Assembly: GCA_031216915.1 (NCBI GenBank)
Contig: CM062294.1
Span: forward strand, 28,210,985 to 28,274,984
Length of the DNA stretch: 64,000 nt
Source: Pictodentalium vernedei
Lineage: Eukaryota; Mollusca; Scaphopoda; Dentaliida; Dentaliidae
Direction of reading: 5' to 3'
The notes below the pieces were generated by a model that did not search any database, was not told where the DNA came from, and worked only from the letters and a program-made list of their open reading frames with translations. Of this stretch, positions 10,488 to 20,326 are shown in pieces. The stretch's first letter is position 1. Each line of letters opens with the position of its first letter. A program made the translations under genes and the position numbers.

Positions 10488-10888
10488 GTTTATTACACGC
10501 CTTCACGTCTATAAAAAATACTATTATAAGAAGAACGCTCAGCAATTCATTTGACAACTATCAACAGAAACAACACATTTTATCGCCAACCAAATTTGGG
10601 AGGGCAACCCGTGTTACTGTTTCATCCCCTGAGTTCCAATGTGTTCTATGTGCCTACTGGCACATAGAACACATTGGAACTCAGGGGACGATTTTCCACT
10701 ATCGCAAGCGATTCAAATTGTAATTGCATTGCACTATTTGTAGAAAATTCCAGTGAAATTTCGCTTCCATTTAAAAATAGTCCGTCAACGATTTCCGTTC
10801 CGCACATAGGTGTGGAACAGATTTTCATTTTCATCATGGTTTAGTGTTGCTGTGGATGGGGATTTCATAGACCAGGCGTGTAATAAAT
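10488..10888 (+). mobile_element. MITE family F, best copy
   Basis: Terminal inverted repeats GTTTATTACACGCCT and AGGCGTGTAATAAAT (15 bp, one mismatch). An internal hairpin of about 30-bp arms pairs CCCCTGAGTTCCAATGTG with its complement around TGCCTACTGGCA. Open frames on both strands (10364-10723, 10646-10837) follow from this symmetry. Confidence 0.8.
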
Positions 10889-10922
10889 AGTAAATCTTGT
10901 ATATACAGTGTAATTTTCGGGT

Positions 10923-11325
10923 GCGCGGTGGCGTTGCGGTCACCGGTTCTCGTCAGATCACCGAAGTTAAGCAACGTCGAGCCCGGTTAGTCCTTGGATG
11001 GGTGACCGTCTGATCGATCGATTCGGGCTCACGCGTTGTATCCTTAGGCAAGGCACTTAACCCCGAGTGTCCACATGGGGGCACGATGACGCCGTGTACT
11101 AAGGCGTTCTGCACCTCGATGGTGCGCTTGTCTTCAACCAATCTAATACTGCCTGTGCTGCAGTGCTGAGTTACGATGTTGCGGAGGTAGCAGCTGCACG
11201 TTGTTGCTCAGTGGTTTTCTCCGGGTACTCCGGCTTCCTCTACCCGTAAAACTGCCACCGACACGGTATGACCTTGGCTATTAAAGGGTCGTTAAACCTT
11301 AATAAATAAATAACTAAATAAATAA
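10923..11325 (+). mobile_element. 5S rRNA-derived SINE (SINE3 type)
   Basis: Bases 10945-11012 follow 5S rRNA closely: TCTCGTCAGATCACCGAAG, TTAAGCAACGTCGAGCC, GGTTAGTCCTTGGATGGG, TGACCGTCTG. These match the internal A-box, intermediate element and C-box of 5S genes. The rest is the body of the tRNA-headed SINEs: TTAGGCAAGGCACTTAACCC, GGGGGCACGATGACGC, TCTCCGGGTACTCCGGCTTC, ending GTCGTTAAACCTTAATAAAT. TGTAATTTTCGGGT (left) and TGTCATTTTCGGGT (11329-11342) form an imperfect 14-bp target-site duplication. Transcription by RNA polymerase III is expected from the family. Confidence 0.92.
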
Positions 11326-11342
11326 CACTGTCATTTTCGGGT

Positions 11343-12151
11343 ATGAAAAATCTGTGTTAAATGTTTGTCCATCTAGAATTAAGGTCCGCTACTTATCTCC
11401 CTTGATATCCACTTTCTATCATGCATGTGGGACTACCCACCCTAAATTTAAATTAATCACAACGATGACAAAGGTCGAATACATTTGATCACAACCGCTA
11501 AAGTTGAATGCAAAATCTGTAATGATAATCGCCGGTGAACAAATCTTTGGCGATGACATTCATTCAGGTTAGCGATAAAACAAGAAGTCCTATCATGAAT
11601 TGCCCTCGTGCTGTGACGATAGTAAGACTAGAAAATTCTGTACATATGCCTTATGCACAAGCAATGTTTCAGCCAGTGGACCTCCGGGTTTAAACCGGAG
11701 ATTCTTTGGATGAAACATTGCGTGTGATTTCTATTGACACCCATGGGAATCTGTCGTGTGTCGTGCTTTGGATGTCATTCGATAAGGAACTTTCACGCAA
11801 TGTATCCTATTCGAAATTAAATTCGTGGATATTCGACTTCAATAACACTATTATTATTATAAATATGAGAAGCGTTGACGCCCCGCGTGCCTTCAAACAA
11901 AACATTGACTCGGCGCTACAAGCCCCTGCATCGCGTTTCACTCAGTGATTTAATTGCTCCAAAATGTCAGAACACGGACATTTTCAAAGTCCCACGACAC
12001 CCGATACATCATTAATTAAAATTTTGTTGATGATGATTTGTTTCACCTGGTAAACACATGCGTGGGCTTCATTGCCCACGCGTGGATTGCAACCAGTTCA
12101 CGGCGACTGTACTGCGCACTACCACTGGGCGCGGTTTGTTCACTTCGGCGT
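11343..12151. other. Unique sequence with decayed MITE family A
   Basis: From about 11578 (AAGAAGTCCTATCATGAATT) to about 11800 lies an old family A relative with a damaged central hairpin (CAGCCAGTGGACCTCCGGG). An open frame 11706-11948 runs through this decayed repeat; it is unchanged in the second unit, but I see no family match. Elsewhere nothing is recognised. Confidence 0.5.
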
Positions 12152-12404
12152 TTAACCCTTTACCCTACGCAAACGATGTCAAAATTTATTATTTAAAATA
12201 TCATTTTTTTTTAAATTTTTCAAAAAATTTCAACAAAACCATATCATGTGACCACTCATTGGAACGAGCTCGACGAGCTCGTTCCAAAGAGGGGTCATAT
12301 GATATGGTTTTGTTGAAGTTTTTTGAAAAATAATATTCTTTTCAGATGCTGAATTTGCATATTATACGGTCGGGTATGGCCGATTCGTTGCATAGAAGGG
12401 TTAA
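12152..12404. mobile_element. MITE family C (piggyBac-like, TTAA target)
   Basis: TTAACCCTTTACCCTACG at the left and AGAAGGGTTAA at the right suggest a TTAA target duplication. The centre is a hairpin on GAACGAGCTCGACGAGCTCGTTC flanked by GTGACCACTC and GAGGGGTCAT. TTAA duplication and CCC-starting ends are typical of piggyBac; no transposase is present. Confidence 0.75.
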
Positions 12405-13160
12405 GGGCTTGATATATGAATTCGTGAAACACCCATTCATTCAACTGGTGGGCTATATATATTTTCTTCATATTTTTTATTCAGATCTTAGGTTTTTAAT
12501 TTCAATCAAAAACATTTTTTTCATGAACTAATTTTACAAAGAGGTGTTGTACATGACACAAACAATAGCAAAGTTAGTTATTTATTCACAGTGATATCAA
12601 GTTTCATTTGCAGATGTACTGTGTTGCAGGAAGCTGCCGTCTGTGTTTTGGTAGGGGATCGAGGTGGTACATGCATATCAATTTACGTATACGTACAGAA
12701 ATGTGATTACGTCGGTTCATGAATGTCATTTTATATAAAATCCAGTGTCGCAACCTTTCCACCCTCCATGAAATTGTAAGAATGGTTGAGTTGCTGTTGT
12801 GCACTGATCTCTGTAATGACCTCTGTAGGTTGATTGTTTGATTCTGTGTGAAGTACTGGAGGGAGACCCCTTTTAACATGAACCAAAACATGCACCGATT
12901 GAGCCATTCTATACACCAACTGGTGCACCTTACTGTTTGACTGAAATGAAGAGACGTGAAATTACCAGAAATACTTTAGACCTTTACTCAACATAATGGT
13001 TAAACCCGACCTGCACCATATGCAAAATACAATCTGCAGTTTCATTATTTTTTCAAATACTCCTCTCCTAAAACACAGCCCATAACCCATCACTAGGACG
13101 AACTCGTCGTGGTCGCTCCACCGAGGGGACAAAGGCTGCGGTCTCAAAGGAAAAAATGGG
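12405..13160. other. Unique part of duplication unit 1, no recognised gene
   Basis: Matches 26196-26951. Short reverse frames (12604-12891, 12731-12928) overlap each other and match no family I know. Confidence 0.45.
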
Positions 13161-13168
13161 AACATTTT

Positions 13169-14011
13169 TAGGGCTGTCGCGACTATCATTTTTTATAATC
13201 GACTAATCGTGACCAGTCATCGACGGTTAGTCGATTAATAGTCGCTTCCCATGATTTTTTAGCAAATCATTCTTCTGTTCGTAAAACTCTGAAAATGACA
13301 ATGGCACCAGTGTGTTCAGACGAAGTGGGGTTGTGGGAACAACAAATCGGTCCCGACTGAAGCTACATGTAGTCCAATCTTGGACCCACAGTCCGTAATA
13401 TAATTTTTGGGGTTGGTACGTCCTGTAGGACGTACCAACCCCAAAAATAATATTACTGACTGCGGGTCCAAGTTTGAACTAGATTGAAGCCGATGAATTA
13501 AAATGAATTTACCAAAGAACGTTCCTGCATATGTTTCCTTTCTGCAATAAGTTTCCCGAAATTTTGAACATTGAGATCTATGCATTCCCTCGTCAGTTGT
13601 TAAAATTGGATCTTAGTCTGAAGTTCCGAACTTTGAGAAGTGATCTGACGTTCTGACGTTCGTCATAACTTTGTCACTTCCGCGCTTTGGGTTTTCCAAT
13701 GGGTGCATTCGTGTGTACAAGACTGGAGAAATTCAGAAGAATCTATTCTTCACGAGTAACTGTGAGTGTTCTTTCTCACACAGTCAGTGACAGTCGTACA
13801 GTCTTCCGGATATGAATGTTAACTATGGTTAGATATTTAAAGTTATTCACCTTCATTGATCATTCACCTCACAAAACAATGCAATTTAGCCCTGACGTGT
13901 AGTAGACGTGTACTACCTTGAAAATGAACGACGATCGACTAAAAATAAAAAGAGTCGACTACTTCAATAGTCGACGGTTAGTCGACAAATCGAATAATCG
14001 CGACAGCCCTA
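13169..14011. mobile_element. Non-autonomous hAT-like element (843 bp)
   Basis: Ends TAGGGCTGTCGCGACTAT and ATAATCGCGACAGCCCTA are inverted repeats. AACATTTT flanks on both sides (13161-13168, 14012-14019): an 8-bp target duplication as expected for hAT. Sub-terminal ATCGACTAATCG and GTCGACGGTTAGTCGA repeats are typical transposase-binding clusters. Inside lies a near-perfect hairpin with GGGGTTGGTACGTCC arms at about 13398-13456. No transposase frame is seen. Confidence 0.9.
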
Positions 14012-14235
14012 AACATTTTGTCATTTTGAGCAGGCAACATCATATTATCAAAACGTTGTGTTAGGTAAAGGGTCAAGGCGATTCATCAACCTAAGCAACG
14101 CACAGCACTCATCCAGGCGGTGCAACGTCGCTACAAGGAACATAGAAATATGTCGCGGTGTTATAAACGCCGATCGCAATCTGCGATGTCACTACATTAT
14201 CGTCACAAAACAGTATATGAAAAATACAAACGGGG

Positions 14236-14690
14236 TTAACCAGTTTGCAGTGAACTGATTGTATCCCACCTTAATTTCATTTCCTTTGTACGTTTTTTCG
14301 AGTATGCATATTTGGACATGAGTTCTAGATTTATGTAGTTTCTTAATTGTTCAATAAATTCTGTAGAGGTTGATAGGCTATTATTCACTTTGCGGGAATA
14401 AATAAACTTCTGTAGATCAACATATAGAAGTCTGTTATGTTTTTGGGAGGAGCATGGAAATTTTTGCAACCAAAAATAATATATTCTGGGGTGAAGGGAA
14501 ACTCAACATCACATTTGTCATTCAAATGTTCCAAAAAATTCAGAAGACCTGTTTTCACAACAGAACATTCAAATAACAAGTAAAGTATTGACTCCTTTGT
14601 ATTGCCACAGAAATTACATAGTTCCGTTTCAGAGAGTTTGTATTTACAAAGTTTTGAATTCGTATATATAATTTGCTGGACAATTTTGAA
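14236..14690 (-). pseudogene. C-terminal remnant of a Tx1/L1-like LINE (copy 1)
   Basis: Reverse-strand frames carry the C-terminal region of L1/Tx1 elements: HFKIVQQ-like helix, NFCGNTKESILYLLFEC (a cysteine-rich knuckle in which the usual histidine is tyrosine) and FIEQLRNYINLELMSKYAY at the end. The frame is split. Sequence upstream of 14690 has been replaced by an unrelated protein remnant; the second unit keeps about 600 bp more of the LINE. Confidence 0.75.
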
Positions 14691-15262
14691 ATGCTCTCAA
14701 GAACAACTGGAGAAGACCCATTTGCTCGTAGTATTGTACCCAAAGCTTTCCTGTGCGTCCTACGGACGTATTCTGGAGCAGTTCGTGTAATTTTGACAGT
14801 AGATGGTTGACACTTTCTTGATTGACAGCGTCAGCTGTTGTACAGTCACCTCTGGCAAGTCCACAGAATATTTCATTGACTTCTGTGCAGTCTATGTTAT
14901 CTAGTGTTCGGCTTTCTTCAAACACAAGTTTTGTAATGGCAATTTGTGTTAGCAAATGGGCACGAACTGCTCTTGAATATGCATGACCACTGATCAAATG
15001 ATGGATTGACCCACCAGCATAAACAGTCCCCCAAAGTTCATCCAAGCCGCTACCAGCCATGATCGAACCAATTGCCCCTAAATATGACATAATCATATGG
15101 AAGCCGCCAAGTCTCACGAAAACTTTTGTCAACTTATCTGACGAAGACACAATCTCCACTGCTTTGATATAAAGTGGTTGGTCAAACGTCACTGGACAAA
15201 CGTATAATACGGTATTTGAATGAGAAAAGTCGATGCCGTTTGAATTTGAGTTTAGGGGGTAT
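14691..15262 (-). pseudogene. Fragment of an uncharacterised high-copy animal protein family (LGGFH motif)
   Basis: About 190 codons are open on the minus strand, starting NSNGIDFSHSNTV and continuing PVTFDQPLYIKAVEIV, RLGGFHMIMSYLG, GSIMAGSGLDELWG, SGHAYSRAVRAHLL and LWVQYYEQMGLLQLFLRA. From memory, the series TFDQPLY..RLGGFH..MS.LG.IG..MAGSGL..SG.AYSRAVR marks a large family of uncharacterised proteins in corals, molluscs, lancelets and similar animals, probably spread by transposons. The open frame is bounded upstream by a stop near 15263. Downstream it runs into reverse Tx1 sequence (FQNCPANYIYEFKTL is LINE DNA), so the C-terminus is lost. It lies between the two duplication units and is not duplicated. 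Function unknown. Confidence 0.6.
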
Positions 15263-15801
15263 GGTTAATATTTCACACGTTTCGCCAGTTCATTATGGAA
15301 TAAATGACTATTGTTATATATCATTATAAAGCCACTGCGTTTCTGCAATTTTTTCTGCAATTTTTGATATATAATTTAACTCCCAAAGTAGTCGTAGATT
15401 TGATTTAATGGACGTTGTGTACCGTTGTGTGTATGAAAACAATAATTTTTTTTTCGTGATTTTGTACATTTTCGTGAATATTTCACTATTGAGTGTGAGG
15501 ATTGGTACAAAGTTGGCATTTTCTGTTGGGGATATGTATTCTCAATATAATTCAGCACGATATTTATGATTCTCACCCTACTAAGGCGAATAAGAATGAG
15601 AAATATGGAGCTGGGTCGAATTTTTTTAAAAAATTTTTTTTTCATCAAAAAAAAACGCTATAACTAAAAAAGCTCAACTCGGATTCGCGGGGACTTTTCA
15701 CACTTTATCCGCAATGTGTGTCCCGGAAACATATAAAAAAATCAGCTTTCTCCGATTTTTTTCCTTACTTTCTCATTTTTATGTCTAATGTGCCTGGACT
15801 A
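15263..15801. other. AT-rich spacer between duplication units
   Basis: No gene recognised. The reverse frame at 15376-15648 is lysine- and phenylalanine-rich from A/T runs and is not credited. Confidence 0.45.
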
Positions 15802-15833
15802 ATACACTTTCCACATACTAAACTTATAGACAA

Positions 15834-15835
15834 TA
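15834..15835. other. Empty TA site for MITE family B
   Basis: ACTTATAGACAATAGTTC is continuous here, while unit 1 has the MITE between two TA dinucleotides at this point. Confidence 0.9.
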
Positions 15836-16909
15836 GTTCATTGCTCGGATTCGAGAATGATTTGTATCCTCGAGTGGGGTGTGCGGAGGATTATTTCACG
15901 AGGCGTCAGCTGATTGAAATAATCCGCGCGACCCCCGAGAGGATAAAATCGTACTCGAATCGGAGCAGTGAACTTTTGTATTTATTTTATTTTCTCCTTA
16001 TTCATTTTCCCAAAACAATCGTTTATAATTGATTCATTTCGACCGATCTGTGAGCAATAAAAAAATATAGTCCGTCATTTTTGATAGTGGAATACGACTC
16101 TGGGTGTGCAATACTTTTGTTCTGCGAGTGCGAATACGATTTGTTTTGGGAGAAGAAAAACGAATGGAAATAAACTAAATATAAATACCATTAATTATAA
16201 TTGATTTGTTTGATCATCATCAGATTTTGTTTGAAAAAGATGGTGCTAGAAAATAAGAAACAAAAAATTCCTTCAGTGAAGAAATATGATGGCATATTAT
16301 TGTCACTGAGTCAAACTACGCCAACATTTCAAAAACAGACAAAGAAAAACGTTCCAAAAATAATTAATTAGTTGTATGTCTGAATGTAATCTTTAATTGT
16401 ATTAATTAATTGTATCTCTGATTGTAATCTTTTAAAAGTAATGTGCATCAAACAACCGATCAGAACCAAAGAGAAAAATGCGGCCGAAGAGTGAACAACC
16501 AAAAAAAAAAAAAAAAAAAAAGAAGAAAATAAAAATAAAAAACGAACACTTGCCTGAAAATCAATAGATCTGAAAAAAGTGAAATCAAAGATGTATTCTT
16601 TTTAATCATTATTTGGACTACTTGCCCCAGTTATTGAACTTGCAACAAATCTTCCAATACAATTAGTGAGTAAAATATGAAGAAAATGACTATTGTACTC
16701 TAGTAAATGTTAAAATACAATACCTACGTGTGTTGAGTACAGTGTTATTAAGTTAAATATGAATGATCTGCCATGCATCTGCTCCCAGGTCTTCATTCTC
16801 ATGATCTCTAGACAGCCATCACTGTGTGTGTATTGAAGCGATGACCGACTTGGCACCAGGCTGCTGATCATCTTACTGAACGACCAGAGACGATATATGA
16901 GTCCATCTA
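15836..16909. other. Non-coding part of duplication unit 2
   Basis: Counterpart of 3412-4473. It contains a longer A-run (about 16502-16521) than unit 1. No gene recognised. Confidence 0.5.
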
Positions 16910-17166
16910 CAGTACGTGGAGAGTGGACTGCAACCAAAACACCCGCGGAGTGGAGTTATCACCCAAGCTATAACTTTCAAATTTTGTACATATCGACAAA
17001 AAACACAAGCAATGTTTCAGCCAATGGACCTCCGGGTTAAACCCGGAGGTCCATTGGCTGAAACTTTGCTGGTTCTGGTTATGCTTTGCAACAAATTTGC
17101 AATTATTCCTAGGGTTGAATCTCCACTCTGCGGGTGATTTAGTGATAATACACTCTCACAGTACTG
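16910..17166. mobile_element. MITE family B (unit 2 copy)
   Basis: Counterpart of 4474-4730, with TA at 16908-16909 and 17167-17168. The right end reads CTCACAGTACTG instead of CTCCACGTACTG. Confidence 0.9.
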
Positions 17167-17168
17167 TA

Positions 17169-17385
17169 CTGTTTTATACCACCTTACTGGGAAAATTTAA
17201 AAATAACTCAGGGAGATGACTCACATGAACTCCAAGCTTCCTGTCAAATCCCCCCTTCAATTAGTAAATTGTTTATTGTTAAATATATGTTATATAAATG
17301 CGGTCCCTTGTGCTGTTACTTTTTTGTTGTTGTTCAGTTTTGTAACATATAGCATTTTCTTTGAATAAATATTGTTTAAACTAAA
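17169..17385 (+). mobile_element. 3' end of a CR1/L2-like LINE
   Basis: Continues the 3' UTR seen at 4733-4868 and finishes with AATAAATATTGTTTAAACTAA, the same terminus as the large LINE at 52150-52167 and, with one change, the fragment at 40877-40905. This shared end groups the copies in one family. The RT region is not present here. Confidence 0.7.
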
Positions 17386-17858
17386 CTGAATGTTGGAGGA
17401 TATGCAACGTAACAGAAGTGAAAAAGCTCTGCGCCATAGATTCCTACTAACACTCATGTCACAAATGCGCTTCAACTTCAGAATGATTTGTCAGCAGTGT
17501 TAGAAATTCAGAGCTATCAGAAAGTGAGAAAATAACTAAGTATGGTAAAACTGTGAAAAAATTCAAATACCACATGAGAAACCATTATAGTCAACATTGA
17601 ATGTACCAGAGTCAGATAAAAATCATTATCTATACGAGATCATATTATAGAAAGTGTTCCTGTTACAATGAGATGTGAATCAGCTTCATTACCATCTGCT
17701 TTTATCAACTCATCCATACGTGGATTAGGATGATCAGGGTGTGTTGGGTTGTAGTGGAGAAGTCATACAATGTTCAAACATTATTGATTTAGTCAATGAT
17801 ATCCCTAGACACAGGAAAGGTTTCAAAGCGAGAGGGTGGGCAATATTCAGTCATGGTT
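17386..17858. other. AT-rich DNA, no gene recognised
   Basis: Part of the segment present only in unit 2. Nothing supported. Confidence 0.4.
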
Positions 17859-17859
17859 T

Positions 17860-17975
17860 AAATAGAGAATATACCCATAGTAGCTTGATGTACCAAATGT
17901 TCACCACGAGTGGTGAACATTTGGTACACAAAGCTACTTTGGGTATATTTTAATTGTACCACGATCGTCAGATAA
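17860..17975. repeat. Foldback, arms about 40 bp
   Basis: ATATACCCATAGTAGC..TGTACCAAATGTTCACCAC is mirrored by GTGGTGAACATTTGGTACA..GCTACTTTGGGTATAT. The right arm begins the dispersed repeat described next. Confidence 0.8.
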
Positions 17976-18198
17976 ATAAGAGTTTAAAGTTGAATAAAAC
18001 AATATTCACACGTGAGAATCTATTTTTAGTTTAACCAATATTTATTCAAAATATTTCATAATATTTTAAATGATACATAATAGATGGTGGATCCGAATGA
18101 AAGCTAAAAAGTTTATACAAGGTCGTTTCCACATACAACATTTACAATGTTACAATATAACGCGATCAATAATAGTCAAAAGGGTAAATATATATTGT

Positions 18199-18449
18199 TT
18201 AACCCTTTACCTAACGTAACGCCCAAAACCGGCCAGCGCTATTCTCAAAAATCGCCAATTAATTTTCAAAATATTTTCATTTTTTGTCTCAAAAACATAG
18301 GTTATGACCCCTCGTTGGAACGAGCTCGTCGAGCTCGTTCCAACGAGGGGTCATAACCTATGTTTTTGAGACAAAAAATGAAAAAAATTAGTTATTCAAG
18401 AATTTTTTTTGCAAGTGTCATCTGCTTTTCATGTTAGGTAAAGGGTTAA
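18199..18449. mobile_element. MITE family C inside the LINE 3' UTR
   Basis: TTAACCCTTTACCTAACG and TTAGGTAAAGGGTTAA give an exact TTAA duplication. The long centre hairpin has about 50-bp arms: ATAGGTTATGACCCCTCG, TTGGAACGAGCTCG, TCGAGCTCGTTCC. The best-preserved family C copy with 29631 and 62431. Confidence 0.9.
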
Positions 18450-18778
18450 TCTATGCTCATTAAAGTCTGATGTATCGAAGAATAAGAGACTTATGTATGA
18501 AGAGAAAAAACAGGAAGTCAACCAGGGTGTAAACTAAGCCTATGACGATTCCAGCTAACTACAAGCACGACATGCGTACACACCCTTATGTTTAATTCAA
18601 ACTCCATTCCGTAAAACAGCACAGCTCCACACACCAAAGTCGTGACCACCACAGCCGCCCTCACCAGGGCAACTTTACCAATTTGAATGATTATTTGGCT
18701 ACAATCACCCAAATGAAGACTACAGTGGCCGGCGAAGCGGCTGCGCAAAAGGATGGGAATATATAAATACGCTTACAT

Positions 18779-19052
18779 TTACGGAAAGCGCTTTGTAGCT
18801 GCAATATAATTTTGGACTTCACCAAAGACTGAGCTATTATCTTCATTACTTAGAACTTCGGAACCATAGAGTAGGGCTGACACATTTGGAATAAATGGTA
18901 GCTGACCAATGGTTCGGTTACGGATATTGAAGTAGAGTGGGCACGTTAGCAGGAAATGTTCAGTTGACTCAATTTCCCCACATTGGCAGTAGGATGACAG
19001 TGATATGTGATTGGCGTACAAATGTGAGTTGAGGTTACTACATCCCAGGCGC
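18779..19052 (-). pseudogene. C-terminal fragment of LINE ORF2 protein
   Basis: Minus-strand frame LRLGCSNLNSHLYANHISL, then YCQCGEIESTEHFLLTCPLY (C-x-C..H-x4-C knuckle), then LLYGSEVLSNEDNSSVFGEV and a stop after KRFP. The same series appears at the end of the large LINE (NLNSHLYDNH, CQCGEHET, LLFGSEFLNDEDN), so both belong to one family. Only about 90 residues remain because of 5' truncation. The residues upstream of LRLG in the open frame are read from target DNA. Confidence 0.85.
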
Positions 19053-19477
19053 AATCTATTTTTGTTTACATAAGCACCGGTGGGCCGTACTTTCGCTGGC
19101 AATTTTATCGCCGAAACGAAATAGAAAACGATACGCGCAAATTACGGGGCCTTTTCACTTTAATAACATAATAACATACTATGTCGAGTTATGGATGCTT
19201 TATTAACATAAGACAACGTATGTTTGTTAAATTTTGGTATCTTATGAGGTGAACTTATTTAAAAACGCGATAAATAATTGCCTGTTTCATTTCATTCTTC
19301 AGGAGGCGACGAGTAGACACGTTTCAATTCACAGCGAGGTCACCAAAGGTCAACACCAGCGTGTCGTTGTAGATGTAGTTCCACTGTTGGCGTAAATTTT
19401 TACTATTGAAATCCCATTGCTGGCGTGTTCACCATGGTTGGTGTGTAAAGCTAACATTTATAGGTTTTTCATATATA

Positions 19478-19791
19478 CAGTTAAAACTAGAAGTCCTGTC
19501 ACGAATAGTGCGCTTATCTAGGCTTAATTGCGCGTTGGAATTGCGCGCAATTACCATATCGAATGGCATCCAAAGCACGGCAGGTTCTCCTGGTTACTCA
19601 TAGCAAACACATGCAATGTTTCTGTCAATAGACCTCCGGGTTAACTGTGGGTCCATTGGCTGAAACAGTGCTTGTGCACACGCCATATGCACAGAATGTG
19701 ATAGCTTTACTATGGCCATAACGCGTACATTAACGCGCAGATCGACGTGCTATTTGTGCGCATTTTATGACATGACTTCTAGTTTTAACTG
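19478..19791. mobile_element. MITE family A with a matching empty site
   Basis: Ends CAGTTAAAACTAGAAGTCC and its inverse AAGTC..ACTTCTAGTTTTAACTG lie between TA dinucleotides. The related locus at 34761-34770 reads TATATATAGT without insertion. The central hairpin is damaged (GGACCTCCGGGTTAACTGTGG). Confidence 0.9.
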
Positions 19792-19830
19792 TAGTAGAAG
19801 AGGTAAACATGTTTTAAAAGATTATAAATA

Positions 19831-20326
19831 TTCCTCATGACTTCGTTGGAAATCGTGAGTGTTAGTTATCGATGTATAGACAACACACCCACTAACCTAG
19901 CAGGTAGATGATCAGAATTTCCATTATCAACAACTTCAAGGCGTAAACCACTGAGAGGTAAGAATGTACAGTGGGGTGAAAAAACACCAAAAGTCAATAA
20001 CAAAACATACATTGACTAGGCCTAAAATTTCTGAAGAACGGGAGTTCTAATCAATGCAGTCTTTTCGATTTTGGGGCGCACTGTCGCTCTTGCTGGCCAT
20101 CTCACCTGCAATTTTCACAACAAAGCACGTCGGTTCTACCTAAGGAGGGATTACCACTTACCGAACGAATGGTCTGCATCCGTTGCGTAATGTACAAATT
20201 GAAGCCCACTGATTGGAACAAACTGGGGGTAAAAAATTAAAGTAATAAATTTTGATACCATGTGTTTTCTGTAAAGGGTTAAAATCTCTTCGTGGGAAAT
20301 AGACCAAATAATAGAATGCGTGCACG
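19831..20326. other. Unique DNA before the second satellite array
   Basis: No gene or repeat recognised. Confidence 0.4.

Larger units (their letters stand above)
3122..14690. repeat. Tandem segmental duplication, unit 1
   Basis: This block is repeated at 15802-28474 in the same order and orientation. Offsets are 12,682 bp left of the MITE at 3154, 12,424-12,436 through 4868, 13,483 just after the satellite, 13,799 from about 8310 to 12250 and 13,791 after that. Each step is explained by a visible indel: a 258-bp MITE, satellite length plus a 3-kb segment, a 316-bp LINE insertion, and an 8-bp deletion. By eye, the flanking sequence differs by only a few substitutions per 200 bp. Confidence 0.93.
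18028..19052 (-). mobile_element. 5'-truncated CR1/L2-like LINE with target duplication
   Basis: Inserted into repeat R. AATCTATTTTT lies on both sides (18017-18027 and 19053-19063), an 11-bp target duplication; the empty copy at 34380 has one related stretch. On the minus strand the element keeps the C-terminal coding end and a 3' UTR that ends GAATAAATATTGGTTAAACT. A family C MITE sits in its 3' UTR. Confidence 0.8.
17931..19830. repeat. Dispersed repeat R, interrupted by a LINE and a MITE
   Basis: Segments 17931-18027, 19053-19477 and 19792-19830 align in order with the uninterrupted copy at 34288-34790 (GCTACTTTGGGTATATTTTA, ATTCACACGTG, TTACGGGGCCTT, GACAACGTATGTTTGTTAA, GGTTGGTGTGTAAAGCTAA). 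The gaps are a LINE (18028-19052) and a family A MITE (19478-19791). Nature of R unknown; no coding signal. Confidence 0.8.

Noticed and set aside
10364..10837. Forward and reverse frames in MITE F
   Set aside because: They result from the internal hairpin and terminal symmetry of the element.
10945..11012. Possible genuine 5S rRNA gene
   Set aside because: The 5' part is missing or altered and it runs into a SINE body with target duplication, so it is a 5S-derived SINE head.
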